A stretch of DNA of 34,251 nucleotides from an uncultured Ruminococcus sp. (lineage in GTDB: Bacteria; Bacillota; Clostridia; Oscillospirales; Acutalibacteraceae). This document shows positions 6,319-14,547 of the stretch, piece by piece. Every line of letters begins with the position of its first letter. Positions within the stretch are counted from its first letter, which is position 1. The stretch spans positions 1-34,251 of the forward strand of contig CACYSI010000034.1 of assembly GCA_902776975.1 (NCBI GenBank). Direction: 5' to 3'. Below the pieces are notes generated by a model. It did no database searches and was not told the origin of the DNA. It worked only from the letters and a program-made list of their open reading frames with translations. A program made the translations under genes and the position numbers.

Positions 6319-6394
6319 CGCTCAGTAGCGCACTGCGTGCGCACGAGCGATGGGTAGACGAAATCGCGCGCTTGGTGCGCACGCTTTCTTGTAA
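6319..6394. repeat. GC-rich palindromic extragenic sequence
   Basis: Two copies of GTGCGCAC (6337-6344 and 6375-6382) and several CGCTC/GAGCG and GCGC palindromes occur in an otherwise AT-rich gap downstream of the epimerase gene. It can form more than one hairpin. It lacks a clear U-tract and looks like a dispersed palindromic repeat rather than a terminator. Confidence 0.4.
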
Positions 6395-6421
6395 GTTGAG
6401 CTGATAATGCTGTTTATCTCA

Positions 6422-7348
6422 TTAGCCTTGTATTATCATACTGCTTTTTGCCAAATTATTATCTATAAATCCTATATACGGCTTGCGGTTATAAACGCTG
6501 TCGAGGTTGTTTCTGTACCATTCGAATTCTACTTTCAATCCCTGTTCGAGAGTAACGGTGTCGGGCATAAGCTCGTTTTGCCTACTGATGTCAAGCACAT
6601 ATTCATAGTCATAGAAGCAAAAGTAGTCTCGCTGCGGGATGTTTTTGTCCACGCTTATGAATTCAGCGGTCTTGCCGACTGCCTTATAGCATAACCCGAC
6701 CCATTCCTTAACGGTTACGATTTTCTTGTTTCCTACATTGAAAATGTGATTTGTCGGATGCTTATCTATAAGGATATCAATAAATCGACAAAGGTCGGAT
6801 ACATTGAAAAATTGCAGCTTCATTTCGCCGTTTTGCGGAAGATAGAATGGTCTGTTCTGCATAGCGCAGTCGAACGGAAAAGCCTCACGGTAGAGGTTTT
6901 CATATATGCCGTAGAAATACGGCGGACGGAGGATATACGCGTTCGGTACATTTGCCTGCAAGTATCGCTCCGCTTTCAGTTTATTTATACCGTAATCGCC
7001 CCAGACGGAGTTATGACCGCAGGATTGTTCCTCAGAAAACGGCTGAGAGTTAGTTTCGGGATAGACAGCGCTTGAGCTGATGAAAATGTAATTATCAAAG
7101 CTGACGCCTGAGTCGAGCAGAGTTCTGATATGCTCTTGTGTATAAGCGGTGATATCAAGGATGAGGTCAAAGCGCTTGCCGCTCAGCGTGTCGCCTAAGG
7201 CTGTCCGATCACAGTTGATATGTGTTACGCCTATGATCTGCGGTCTGCTGCCGCGATTGATGACCGTAACATCGTTGCGCTTTGAAACAAAATGCTCAGC
7301 CGCGTACCTGCTGACAAAGGTCGTACCGCCTGTGATAAGGATCTTCAT
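6422..7348 (-). CDS. NAD-dependent epimerase/dehydratase (extended SDR)
   Basis: 308 aa. The Rossmann nucleotide-binding motif is at the N-terminus (MKILITGGTTFVSRY), followed by DITAY, SSSAVYPE and the catalytic pair Tyr119/Lys123 in DYGINK, as in extended short-chain dehydrogenases such as UDP-glucose 4-epimerase. RPPYFYG and the C-terminal half form the substrate domain. Proteins of this family act on nucleotide sugars or related compounds, and the exact substrate cannot be read from the sequence. The glycine motif is GGTTFVS rather than the usual GGxGFIG, as in the atypical or ribonucleoprotein-like SDR subgroup. The start at 7348 has AAAGGAG 5 nt upstream; an in-frame start five codons earlier has none. 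It is oriented as the last gene after the purine cluster but is separated from guaA by paired hairpins. Confidence 0.88.
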   Translation of the reverse strand: MKILITGGTTFVSRYAAEHFVSKRNDVTVINRGSRPQIIGVTHINCDRTALGDTLSGKRFDLILDITAYTQEHIRTLLDSGVSFDNYIFISSSAVYPETNSQPFSEEQSCGHNSVWGDYGINKLKAERYLQANVPNAYILRPPYFYGIYENLYREAFPFDCAMQNRPFYLPQNGEMKLQFFNVSDLCRFIDILIDKHPTNHIFNVGNKKIVTVKEWVGLCYKAVGKTAEFISVDKNIPQRDYFCFYDYEYVLDISRQNELMPDTVTLEQGLKVEFEWYRNNLDSVYNRKPYIGFIDNNLAKSSMIIQG

Positions 7349-7398
7349 AGCCGCTCCTTTCAATATCTGATATGATTCCGCTATGCGTCAGTTATGAT

Positions 7399-7434
7399 AT
7401 GAGCGCCTGCGCTCATGGTTGAGCCTGCGGCTCA
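7399..7434 (-). repeat. Paired hairpins at the 3' end of guaA
   Basis: ATGAGCGC-CT-GCGCTCAT (7399-7416) and TGAGCC-TGC-GGCTCA (7420-7434) are two adjacent palindromes. The second includes the guaA stop codon. They could attenuate or protect the 3' end of the purine transcript, but no U-tract follows. Confidence 0.45.
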
Positions 7435-8964
7435 CTCCCACTCCACTGTGCCGGGAGGCTTGCTTGTGATATCGTACACTACGCGGTTGACCTTGTCTAC
7501 CTCGTTGATGATGCGGTTGGATACTCTGCCGAGGATGTCATAGGGTATCTGCGCCCAGTCTGCCGTCATGAAGTCGTCGGTAGTGACCGCGCGGATGGCT
7601 ACAAGCTCGCTGTAGGTGCGCTCGTCGCCCATGACGCCAACGGTCTTGACTCCCGGCAGTACGGCAAAGAACTGGCTCATTTTTTCTGCGTAGCCGCATC
7701 TGTCCATCTCGTCGCGCAGTATAGCGTCGGCGTCCTGCAGTATCCTTACCCTCTCGGCAGTGACCTCGCCGATGACTCTCACGCCCATGCCGGGTCCCGG
7801 GAACGGCTGACGCCATACCAGCTCTTTCGGCAGACCGAGCTTTTCGCCAACCGCTCTGACCTCGTCCTTGAACAGGTCTCTCAGCGGCTCGATGATCTTC
7901 TCAAATTTGATGTCCTTAGGGGGATTGACCAGATTATGGTGGGTCTTGATCTTGGCGGCGTCGCCCTTGCCGCTCTCGATGCGGTCGGGATATATGGTGC
8001 CCTGAGCGAAGCAGCAGCTCTTTTCGCTCTCGCGGATATATCCGAAGAAAGCGTTGTAGAACTCTTCGCCGATTATATTGCGCTTGGTCTCGGGCTCGGT
8101 AACGCCCTTGAGCTTAGAGAGAAATCTATCCTGACAGTTGAGTCGGACAAAGTTCATATCAAAGAGCTGTGTGAAGGTCTGCTCCACAAAGTCACCCTCG
8201 TCCTTGCGCATCAGACCGTGGTCGATGAACACGCAGGTCAGTCGCTTGCCTATCGCCTTGCTTATCAGGGCTGCGGCTACCGAGCTGTCTACTCCGCCCG
8301 ACAGACCGAGCACTACTCTGCTGTCGCCGACCTGCCCGCGTATCTCGGCGACGGCTGAGTCGATGAAGCTGTCCATCTGCCAGTCGCCCTTACAGCCGCA
8401 GATCCTGTACAGGAAGTTGCGCAGGATATCTTTGCCGTACTCGGTGTGAGTAACCTCGGGGTGGAACTGGACGGCGTATATCTTGCGCTCTTCATCACAG
8501 AAGGCGGCTACGGGGCATTTATCTGTTATGGCTATAGTCGTAAAGCCCTTGGGAGGATGAGGGATGAAGTCGTGGTGGCTCATCCAGCACACGCTTTTGG
8601 ACGGTACATCGGTGAACAGAACGTTGCTCCTCGCGTATACGTCTATCTTGCCGTACTCGCTGCTGTCATCGGCGCTCTCTACTCTGCCGCCCGCCATATA
8701 GGCTATGAGCTGACAGCCGTAGCATATGCCGAGTATAGGTATTCCGGCGTCAAGTATCGCGGGATCGTAATGCGGCGATTCGGGATCGTATACGCTGTTG
8801 GGACCTCCCGTAAAGATGATGCCGCTGTAGCCCTGTGCTTTGATCTCATCTACCGTGATCTTGTTGTACGGCTTTATCTCGGCATAGATGCCCTGATCGC
8901 GTACTCTGCGGGCTATGAGCTGATTATACTGTCCGCCGAAGTCGAGCACTAATATTTTTTCCAT
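7432..8964 (-). CDS. guaA: GMP synthase (glutamine-hydrolysing), full length
   Basis: 510 aa, the normal length for bifunctional GMP synthase. An N-terminal class I glutaminase domain carries Cys81 in GICYGCQ and His168/Glu170 in FHPEV. It is followed by the ATP pyrophosphatase domain with SGGVDSS at 222-228, AQGTIYPD, RQPFPGPGMGVR and the terminal GTVEWE. It converts XMP, ATP and glutamine to GMP in the cytoplasm. The start at 8964 has AGGAGG 7 nt upstream. It lies downstream of purB and purA in the same direction, so the cluster covers both exits from IMP: AMP via purA/purB and the last step to GMP via guaA. A repeat hairpin separates it from purB. Confidence 0.98.
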   Translation of the reverse strand: MEKILVLDFGGQYNQLIARRVRDQGIYAEIKPYNKITVDEIKAQGYSGIIFTGGPNSVYDPESPHYDPAILDAGIPILGICYGCQLIAYMAGGRVESADDSSEYGKIDVYARSNVLFTDVPSKSVCWMSHHDFIPHPPKGFTTIAITDKCPVAAFCDEERKIYAVQFHPEVTHTEYGKDILRNFLYRICGCKGDWQMDSFIDSAVAEIRGQVGDSRVVLGLSGGVDSSVAAALISKAIGKRLTCVFIDHGLMRKDEGDFVEQTFTQLFDMNFVRLNCQDRFLSKLKGVTEPETKRNIIGEEFYNAFFGYIRESEKSCCFAQGTIYPDRIESGKGDAAKIKTHHNLVNPPKDIKFEKIIEPLRDLFKDEVRAVGEKLGLPKELVWRQPFPGPGMGVRVIGEVTAERVRILQDADAILRDEMDRCGYAEKMSQFFAVLPGVKTVGVMGDERTYSELVAIRAVTTDDFMTADWAQIPYDILGRVSNRIINEVDKVNRVVYDITSKPPGTVEWE

Positions 8965-8980
8965 ATTTACCTCCTAAAAG

Positions 8981-9070
8981 GCCCCCTTTTCTAAGGGGGC
9001 TGTCTGCGATAGCTGACAGGGGGTTGACAACCCTCCGTCGCTACGCGCCACCTCCCTTAGGAAAGGGAGG
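8981..9070. repeat. Extragenic hairpin repeat between purB and guaA
   Basis: Three hairpins lie in tandem: GCCCCCTT/AAGGGGGC (8981-9000), TGTCTGC/AGCTGACA (9001-9018) and CCTCCCTT/AAGGGAGG (9051-9070). The composition matches a dispersed repeat I know from gut Firmicutes intergenic regions. On the minus strand the last hairpin ends in CCTTTT right before the guaA ribosome binding site, so it may modulate read-through into guaA. Confidence 0.55.
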
Positions 9071-9074
9071 CTGA

Positions 9075-10490
9075 TCATATATTTATCTCCGCGTTCTCGC
9101 GGCTCGCGCCCGCAAAGAGCGGCTTTGTCTTGTTTACCAGAGCCTGTACCTGCTCGGGACATCTGCCTATATAGGCGGCCGGGTTGAGTACGTCTGTCAT
9201 CTCGGCTTCGCTGAGCGGGAAGTCGGGATCCTCGGCGAGCATCTTGAGCAGGTCGCACGGCTCGCCCTTATCCATGGCGGCTATAGCCTGCATGGAGCAG
9301 CGGCGGATGATCTCATGCAGAGACTGGCGGTTGCCGCCGCGCTTTACGCCCTCCATCATCAGATTCTCGGTAGCGATAAAGGGCAGGTATGTCATGACGG
9401 TCTTGTTGATGACGTCGGTGTTGACGTAGATGTCCGCGGTAACTTTTTGCAGTATACGCAGTACCGCGTCAGCGCAGAGAAAGCCCTCGGGAATAGATAC
9501 CCTGCGGTTTGCGCTGTCGTCGAGAGTACGCTCCATCCACTGTACGGATATCGTCATGGGAGCGTTGAGGGCGTCCGCCATGAGATAACGCGACAGTGAG
9601 CATATGCGCTCGCACATCATCGGATTGCGCTTGTAGGGCATGGCTGAGGAGCCGACCTGAGTCTTCGCGAACGGCTCAAAGAGCTGTCTGTCATGCTGCA
9701 GCAGACGCATATCGGTAGCAAACTTATGCGCGGACTGAGCTATTGAGGAAAGAGCATTGAGGATTCGCGAATCCACCTTGCGGGGGTAGGTCTGTCCCTG
9801 TACGTCAAAGATCTCGTCAAAGTCAAAGGCTGAGGCGATCTTTTTATTGAGCGCGTTTATCTTGTCCGAGTCGCCGTCAAAAAGCTCCACAAAGCTCGCC
9901 TCACTGCCCGTAGTGCCGCGGCAGCCGAGGAACTTGACGTTTTTGAGCGCGAAGTCTATCTCGTCGAGGTCGGATACAAAGTCCTGCAGCCATAAAGCGG
10001 CGCGCTTGCCGACGGTCACGAGCTGAGCGGGCTGATAGTGGGTATAGCCGAGGGTCGGCATAGACTTGTATTTTTCACAGAAGTCTGTCAGGTTGGCGAT
10101 GACCTTCAAGAGCTCACCGCGTATGTATAACAGGGCGTCGCGGTACAGCACGAGATCGGCGTTGTCGGTGACATAGCACGAGGTCGCGCCGAGGTGGATT
10201 ATGCCCGCCGCTGACGGCGCCTCTTTGCCGTAGGCGTGGATGTGCGCCATTACGTCATGGCGAAATTCTTTTTCTTTTTCAGCCGCGTACTCAAAGTCGA
10301 TATCCGAGATATGCGCTTCAAGGTCGGCTACCTGCTCTTTTGTTATGGGCAGACCGAGCTCACTCTCGGCACGCGCGAGCTCGACCCACAGTCTGCGCCA
10401 TGTCTCGATGCGTGTCTCGGCTGAAAACAGCGATGTCATATACTGCGACGCGTAACGCGCCGAAAACGGACTTTCGTAGTTACCTCTCAT
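9075..10490 (-). CDS. purB: Adenylosuccinate lyase
   Basis: 471 aa. It has the fumarase/aspartase superfamily pattern with signature GSSAMPYKRNP at residues 280-290, GATSCYVTDN near 101-110 and the PTLGYTHYQPAQ region at 145-156, which holds a catalytic His. It splits SAICAR and adenylosuccinate, releasing fumarate, in IMP and AMP synthesis. The start at 10490 follows AGGAGC at good spacing. purA ends 36 nt upstream in the same direction, and the pair carries out the two steps from IMP to AMP. The length and motifs are normal. Confidence 0.97.
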   Translation of the reverse strand: MRGNYESPFSARYASQYMTSLFSAETRIETWRRLWVELARAESELGLPITKEQVADLEAHISDIDFEYAAEKEKEFRHDVMAHIHAYGKEAPSAAGIIHLGATSCYVTDNADLVLYRDALLYIRGELLKVIANLTDFCEKYKSMPTLGYTHYQPAQLVTVGKRAALWLQDFVSDLDEIDFALKNVKFLGCRGTTGSEASFVELFDGDSDKINALNKKIASAFDFDEIFDVQGQTYPRKVDSRILNALSSIAQSAHKFATDMRLLQHDRQLFEPFAKTQVGSSAMPYKRNPMMCERICSLSRYLMADALNAPMTISVQWMERTLDDSANRRVSIPEGFLCADAVLRILQKVTADIYVNTDVINKTVMTYLPFIATENLMMEGVKRGGNRQSLHEIIRRCSMQAIAAMDKGEPCDLLKMLAEDPDFPLSEAEMTDVLNPAAYIGRCPEQVQALVNKTKPLFAGASRENAEINI

Positions 10491-10526
10491 AATTAGCTCC
10501 TGAAATTAGTGTATGATTGATGTCAT

Positions 10527-11801
10527 TTATCTGATGATTATACTTTCTCTCTCGGGGCCTACCGACACATACTTGATGAAGCAGCCGATCTGCTTTTCTA
10601 TGTACAGCACATAGTCTCTCGCCGCCTTGGGCAGATCCTCAAAGAGTCTTACGCCCGATATATCCTCGCCCCAGCCGTCGAGATACTCGATGACCGGCTC
10701 GGATTTGTCAAGCAGACTCGGGAAGGGAAATTTGTCTGTGACGGTGCCCTTGACCTTATACTTAGTGCATACGGGGATCTTATCCATGTAGCTGAGCACA
10801 TCGAGCTTAGTCAATGCTATAGCCGTAGCGCCCTGCACCTTTACTCCGTAGCGGGTAGCGACCGCGTCAAAGGCTCCCACCCTGCGAGGTCTGCCTGTCT
10901 TGGCGCCGTACTCGTCGCCCGCCTCTCTGAGTTTGTCCGCCTCTTCGCCGAACCACTCTGAGGTGAACGGCCCCTCGCCTACGCAGGTCGAGTATGCCTT
11001 GACCACGCCGATGATATCATCGAGCCTGAGGGCGGGAGCGCCCGCGCCTACGGGAGCGTAGGCGGCTATTGTAGAGGATGAGGTGGTGTAGGGGTGGATG
11101 CCGTAGTCTATATCTCTGAGCGAGCCGAGCTGCGCCTCAAACATGATGTTCTTGCCGTTCTGTTCGGCTTCGTCATAAAAGTCGGTCAGATCGGTGATGA
11201 AAGGCATCAGCGGCACGCAGTACGCCTCGTACCATTCTTTGAGAGCTTCGCGGGTGGTGGGAGCGGCGTTGTATACCTTTTCGATAGTAAGGTTCTTCCA
11301 CTCCATGATGCCTTCGAGATGCTCAAAGAACGCTTTTTCATCGAAGAGCTCGCCCGCAAGGACTGTCTTCTTCTGATATTTGTCAGAGTAGAAGGGCGCT
11401 ATGCCCTGTTTTGTCGAGCCGTACTTCTTATCGGCTAAGCGCTGCTCTTCCAGACAGTCGAGCTCCTTGTGCCACGGCAGAAGCAGCGAGGCGCGCGAGC
11501 TGACCTTGAGGTTGGCGGGTGTGAGCTGTACGCCCTTTGAGCGTACATAGCGTATCTCTTCGATCAGACTCTGCGGGTCGAGAGCGACGCCGTTGCCTAT
11601 CACCGATACCACATCCTGTCTGAATATGCCCGAGGGCAGCAGATGCAGAGCGAACTTGCCGTACTCGTTGATGACGGTGTGACCGGCGTTGCCGCCGCCC
11701 TGATAGCGTACGACGACGTCGTAGTCGGAGCTGATGAGGTCGACCATGCGGCCCTTGCCCTCGTCGCCCCAGTTGATGCCTACAATAGCGCAGTTTGACA
11801 T
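10527..11801 (-). CDS. purA: Adenylosuccinate synthetase
   Basis: 424 aa, the usual length. The N-terminal GINWGDEGKGRMVD contains the catalytic Asp13, and NAGHTV contains His41, the same numbering as in E. coli. The central QGIAPFYSDK and the C-terminal GRPRRVGAFDAVATRYG are also family-typical. It joins IMP and aspartate using GTP to give adenylosuccinate, the first committed step to AMP. The start at 11801 has GGGAGG upstream. It is the first gene of the purA-purB-guaA cluster. I could not define its promoter with confidence in the 280-bp divergent gap to the dockerin gene. Confidence 0.97.
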   Translation of the reverse strand: MSNCAIVGINWGDEGKGRMVDLISSDYDVVVRYQGGGNAGHTVINEYGKFALHLLPSGIFRQDVVSVIGNGVALDPQSLIEEIRYVRSKGVQLTPANLKVSSRASLLLPWHKELDCLEEQRLADKKYGSTKQGIAPFYSDKYQKKTVLAGELFDEKAFFEHLEGIMEWKNLTIEKVYNAAPTTREALKEWYEAYCVPLMPFITDLTDFYDEAEQNGKNIMFEAQLGSLRDIDYGIHPYTTSSSTIAAYAPVGAGAPALRLDDIIGVVKAYSTCVGEGPFTSEWFGEEADKLREAGDEYGAKTGRPRRVGAFDAVATRYGVKVQGATAIALTKLDVLSYMDKIPVCTKYKVKGTVTDKFPFPSLLDKSEPVIEYLDGWGEDISGVRLFEDLPKAARDYVLYIEKQIGCFIKYVSVGPERESIIIR

Positions 11802-12013
11802 AATTTACCTCCCAAATTTATACCTTCAACACCTTGACGGTGCCATATACTACGATTCTTATAATCTTATATACCGTCTACAGTATATCACAGTCATCAA
11901 AAAAATGGTATAAGTAACGGTAAAAAACGGATATTTTCGGCTATATAACAGAATATCGGATGACAGTTTGAAAAAATTTTATAAAAATAATTCTAAAATA
12001 TCAACAAAACAGG

Positions 12014-12042
12014 TTGTATTTTTAAAAACTTTATGGCATAAT
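12014..12042 (+). promoter_or_regulatory. Probable promoter of the dockerin protein gene
   Basis: TTGTAT (12014-12019), a 17-nt spacer and CATAAT (12037-12042) would give a start near 12049 and a leader of about 33 nt. Both boxes deviate from consensus by one or two bases. Confidence 0.5.
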
Positions 12043-12081
12043 GTATTTGCACCATTATATTCTTTCTTAGGAGGTAAAAGA

Positions 12082-13956
12082 ATGTTCAAGAAAATCATTT
12101 CACTTTTATTGGCTGTTATGATGATAATGTCACTTGTCACCGTAATGGCTACTTCCACCGGCGCTGTTGAGTATGAGAATACAAAGCTGTATTTTGATGT
12201 AAACGGCACAGGCTGGGAAATGGGCGCTAAAGATAAGGTCGGCTTCTATATCTACGGCGACGATTTTGAGCCCATCGCATGGGGCGGCAAGAAGACTCTC
12301 GGCACCAGCGAAGGCGACGGCATCTTCTCGTTTGACCCCGCTGCTAAGAAGATCGAGCTCGAAGAGGGCGTTCAGTACAAAGTCATCTTCACTAAGAACA
12401 TGGGCGAGGAGCAGAGCGCTGATCTGTATTTTGACACCACCTGCTTCGGTCATGTCGCTTACTGCAACGGCGAGATGATCGAGAACACCGTAGACAGCAC
12501 CAAAAAGTCTCAGGTAGCTCTATGGAAAGATCTCGACCCCGAACAGTACGGTCCCGTTAAGGGCATCACCTCTTTAGGCAATGTTGTAGGTACCTGTCTG
12601 CCTCAGGGCAAGACCGATGAGGATCTGTTCAACACATGGCTCATCGAGACAGGCCCTCAGAGCCTGAAGAACGCTATGAAGTACACTGTTCAGCCCGGCA
12701 AAAAGACGTCTCAGCAGCTGGTAGACGATATCGGCGCGGCTCTCGGTCTGACCAAGGATTTCGTTAAGTCGGCTATTGAAGAGAACGCTGCCGGTATCGC
12801 GGAGGCTCTGGCTCTTGACACAACTCTCACAGTTAAATTTGATTGGAAATATGATGATTCTACTCTGCCCTCGGGCGCTCACACCCATACACCCGGCGAG
12901 GCTGTACAGGAGAACGTAGTTCCCGCCTCCTGCAAGGCTGAAGGCAGCTATGACGAGGTAGTATACTGCACAGAGTGCGGTGAGGAGATCTCCCGCGAGA
13001 CTAAGACTATCGACAAGCTCGCGCATACACCCGGTGAGGCTGTACAGGAGAACGTAGTTCCCGCTTCCTGCAAGGCTGAAGGCAGCTATGACGAGGTAGT
13101 ATACTGCACAGAGTGCGGTGAGGAGATCTCCCGCGAGGCCAAGACCATCGACAAGCTCGCGCATACACCCGGCGAGGCTGTACAGGAGAACGTAGTTCCC
13201 GCTTCCTGCAAGGCTGAAGGCAGCTATGACGAGGTAGTATACTGCACAGAGTGCGGCGAGGAGCTCTCCCGCACACCCAAGACTATCGAGTTGGCGGCTC
13301 ATACACTGACAGAGGTTCCCGAGGTACCCGCTACTACTGAGGCTGAGGGCGTTATGGCTCACTATGAATGCTCCGTATGTAAGAAGCTGTTCTCAGACGC
13401 TGAGGGTAAGAACGAAGTTACAGCTGAGGATCTGGTCATCCCCATGCTGCATGTTCATACTCCCGGTGAGGCTGAACAGGAAGACATAGTACCCGCTACC
13501 TGCAAGGAAGCCGGCTCTTACAATCTTGTTGTACGCTGTACAGAGTGCGGTGAGATCATCTCCAGCGATCCCAAGACTATCGAAATGCTCGATCATAACA
13601 TCGAGTTAGTAGAGGAAGTTCCCGCTACTAAGACCGTAGACGGCGTTAAGCAGCACTATAAGTGCACTATGTGCGGCGATCTGTTCTTAGACAAAGAAGG
13701 CACCCAGCCCGTTACTGCTGAGGATCTTGTCATCAAGGCTGAGGCTCTGCGCGGCGACGCTAACGGCGACGGTGTTGTAGATATCGTTGACGTTACTACT
13801 ATCCAGCGCTACTTAGCAGAGTATGAGGTTCCCGTATTTGACGCGACCGCGGCTGACGCCGATCTCGACGGCGAAGTAGATATCATTGACGCTACTCTGA
13901 TCCAGAGAGTTCTGCTCAACATCTGCAACTGGGACAAGGTACCCGCAAACGCATGA
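12082..13956 (+). CDS. Secreted dockerin protein with tandem CxxC repeats
   Basis: 624 aa. A Sec signal peptide (MFKKIISLLLAVMMIMSLVT and on to about residue 30) is followed by a roughly 235-residue N-terminal region with no motif I recognise. From residue 269 come three 46-residue repeats starting HTPGEAVQENVVPASC and each holding CTECGEE, then a HTLTEV unit, another CxxC repeat (HTPGEAEQEDIV) and a further CTMCGD unit. The C-terminus (556-624) is a type I dockerin with two calcium-binding loops, DANGDGVVD and DADLDGEVD, each followed by an I/TxIQR helix. Dockerins bind cohesins on scaffoldins or cell-surface proteins, so the product is probably extracellular and attached to another protein. 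No catalytic domain is evident. AGGAGG at 12069-12074 supports the start. The first three repeats are nearly identical at DNA level. Confidence 0.9.
   Translation: MFKKIISLLLAVMMIMSLVTVMATSTGAVEYENTKLYFDVNGTGWEMGAKDKVGFYIYGDDFEPIAWGGKKTLGTSEGDGIFSFDPAAKKIELEEGVQYKVIFTKNMGEEQSADLYFDTTCFGHVAYCNGEMIENTVDSTKKSQVALWKDLDPEQYGPVKGITSLGNVVGTCLPQGKTDEDLFNTWLIETGPQSLKNAMKYTVQPGKKTSQQLVDDIGAALGLTKDFVKSAIEENAAGIAEALALDTTLTVKFDWKYDDSTLPSGAHTHTPGEAVQENVVPASCKAEGSYDEVVYCTECGEEISRETKTIDKLAHTPGEAVQENVVPASCKAEGSYDEVVYCTECGEEISREAKTIDKLAHTPGEAVQENVVPASCKAEGSYDEVVYCTECGEELSRTPKTIELAAHTLTEVPEVPATTEAEGVMAHYECSVCKKLFSDAEGKNEVTAEDLVIPMLHVHTPGEAEQEDIVPATCKEAGSYNLVVRCTECGEIISSDPKTIEMLDHNIELVEEVPATKTVDGVKQHYKCTMCGDLFLDKEGTQPVTAEDLVIKAEALRGDANGDGVVDIVDVTTIQRYLAEYEVPVFDATAADADLDGEVDIIDATLIQRVLLNICNWDKVPANA
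12886..13299 (+). repeat. Three tandem 138-bp coding repeats
   Basis: Units at 12886-13023, 13024-13161 and 13162-13299 encode near-identical 46-residue CxxC modules and differ by only a few bases, except for a more diverged end in unit 3. The period is a whole number of codons, so unit gain or loss by recombination would keep the frame. Confidence 0.93.
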
Positions 13957-13973
13957 TCTTGAATCAACCTATT

Positions 13974-13999
13974 ATCCCCGAGGCTCAGCCTCGGGGATT
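13974..13999 (+). terminator. Rho-independent terminator of the dockerin gene
   Basis: ATCCCCGAGGCT pairs perfectly with AGCCTCGGGGAT and is followed by TCTTTTGTTG. It lies 18 nt after the stop codon. Confidence 0.88.
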
Positions 14000-14014
14000 C
14001 TTTTGTTGATGAAC

Positions 14015-14452
14015 TTATACTAATTTCAAATAAAACCCTTTAACATCTGTTGCGGAGAATTCCGTATAACTTTGTTGTCGGACTTGACAGGCGCCAGCCT
14101 GCCTGCGTCCTCCGCCGCGTTCTACGAAATTCTTCAGTGACAGCACTATCGCGGCGCTTATGCCGGCGGCTGAGGCGCTCAGCGCGCCGGTCAGAATGCC
14201 CATGGCGCCGTCCTTATCCACCGCCTCGCGTACACCCTGTGCCATAAGATGCCCGAAGCCTGACAGCGGTACGCTCGCGCCCGCTCCGGCGAAGTCCGCG
14301 AGAGGTCCGTACAGTCCTACGGCTGACAGCAGGACTCCGGACACGACAAAGCCGGTGAGTATCCTCGCCGGAGTCAGCGAGGTCTTGTCTATCAGTATCT
14401 GTCCGATCAGGCACAGTGTGCCTCCGATCAAAAAAGCGTATAAATACTGCAT
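14015..14452 (-). CDS. spoVAE: Stage V sporulation protein AE-like, with repeat-derived C-terminus
   Basis: 145 aa. Residues 1-103 match SpoVAE/SpoVAEB: a start YLYAFLIGGTLCLIGQ, the LTPARILTGFVVSG segment, LADFAGAGASVPLSGFG and GILTGALSASAAGISAAIV, with several membrane helices. In Bacillus this protein belongs to the SpoVA channel that moves dipicolinic acid into spores. The normal last helix (about 15 residues in B. subtilis, total 116) is missing. From about residue 106 the protein is encoded by repeat copy 2 (tail with RRQAGACQVRQQSYTEF and ending YLKLV). The stop codon TAA straddles the element edge, with its T from the element and AA from flanking DNA. The start follows GGAAGG. No spoVAC or spoVAD is adjacent, which is unusual. 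Function may be lost or altered. Confidence 0.85.
   Translation of the reverse strand: MQYLYAFLIGGTLCLIGQILIDKTSLTPARILTGFVVSGVLLSAVGLYGPLADFAGAGASVPLSGFGHLMAQGVREAVDKDGAMGILTGALSASAAGISAAIVLSLKNFVERGGGRRQAGACQVRQQSYTEFSATDVKGFYLKLV
14017..14136 (-). repeat. Short repeat element, copy 2 (one end only), fused to spoVAE
   Basis: The left end ATACTAATTTCAAATAAAAC and the core TTGACAGGCGCCAGCCTGCC match copy 1, and similarity fades around the CGAAATT near 14127-14136, where spoVAE coding begins. The opposite inverted end is absent. The element supplies the last roughly 40 codons of spoVAE. Confidence 0.8.
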
Positions 14453-14547
14453 ATTGTCCTTCCTTTTCTTTTATAAAGTGTGTTCGATCCTCACTTCAGG
14501 ACAGAATAATCGCTGAGAAAGGATGAACAGCTTTCAAATGATGACTA

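Noticed and set aside
11802-11967. A promoter or purine riboswitch upstream of purA
   Set aside because: No spacing of -35 and -10 boxes was convincing and I see no purine-riboswitch core sequence or three-way junction.
12886-13299. Tandem repeats as a CRISPR array
   Set aside because: The unit is 138 bp, in frame and coding, with no separate repeat and spacer structure.
12574-13362. A 262-codon minus-strand frame with repeated leucine-rich modules
   Set aside because: It is the antisense of the tandem CxxC repeats of the dockerin protein. Its repeats only mirror the real ones.
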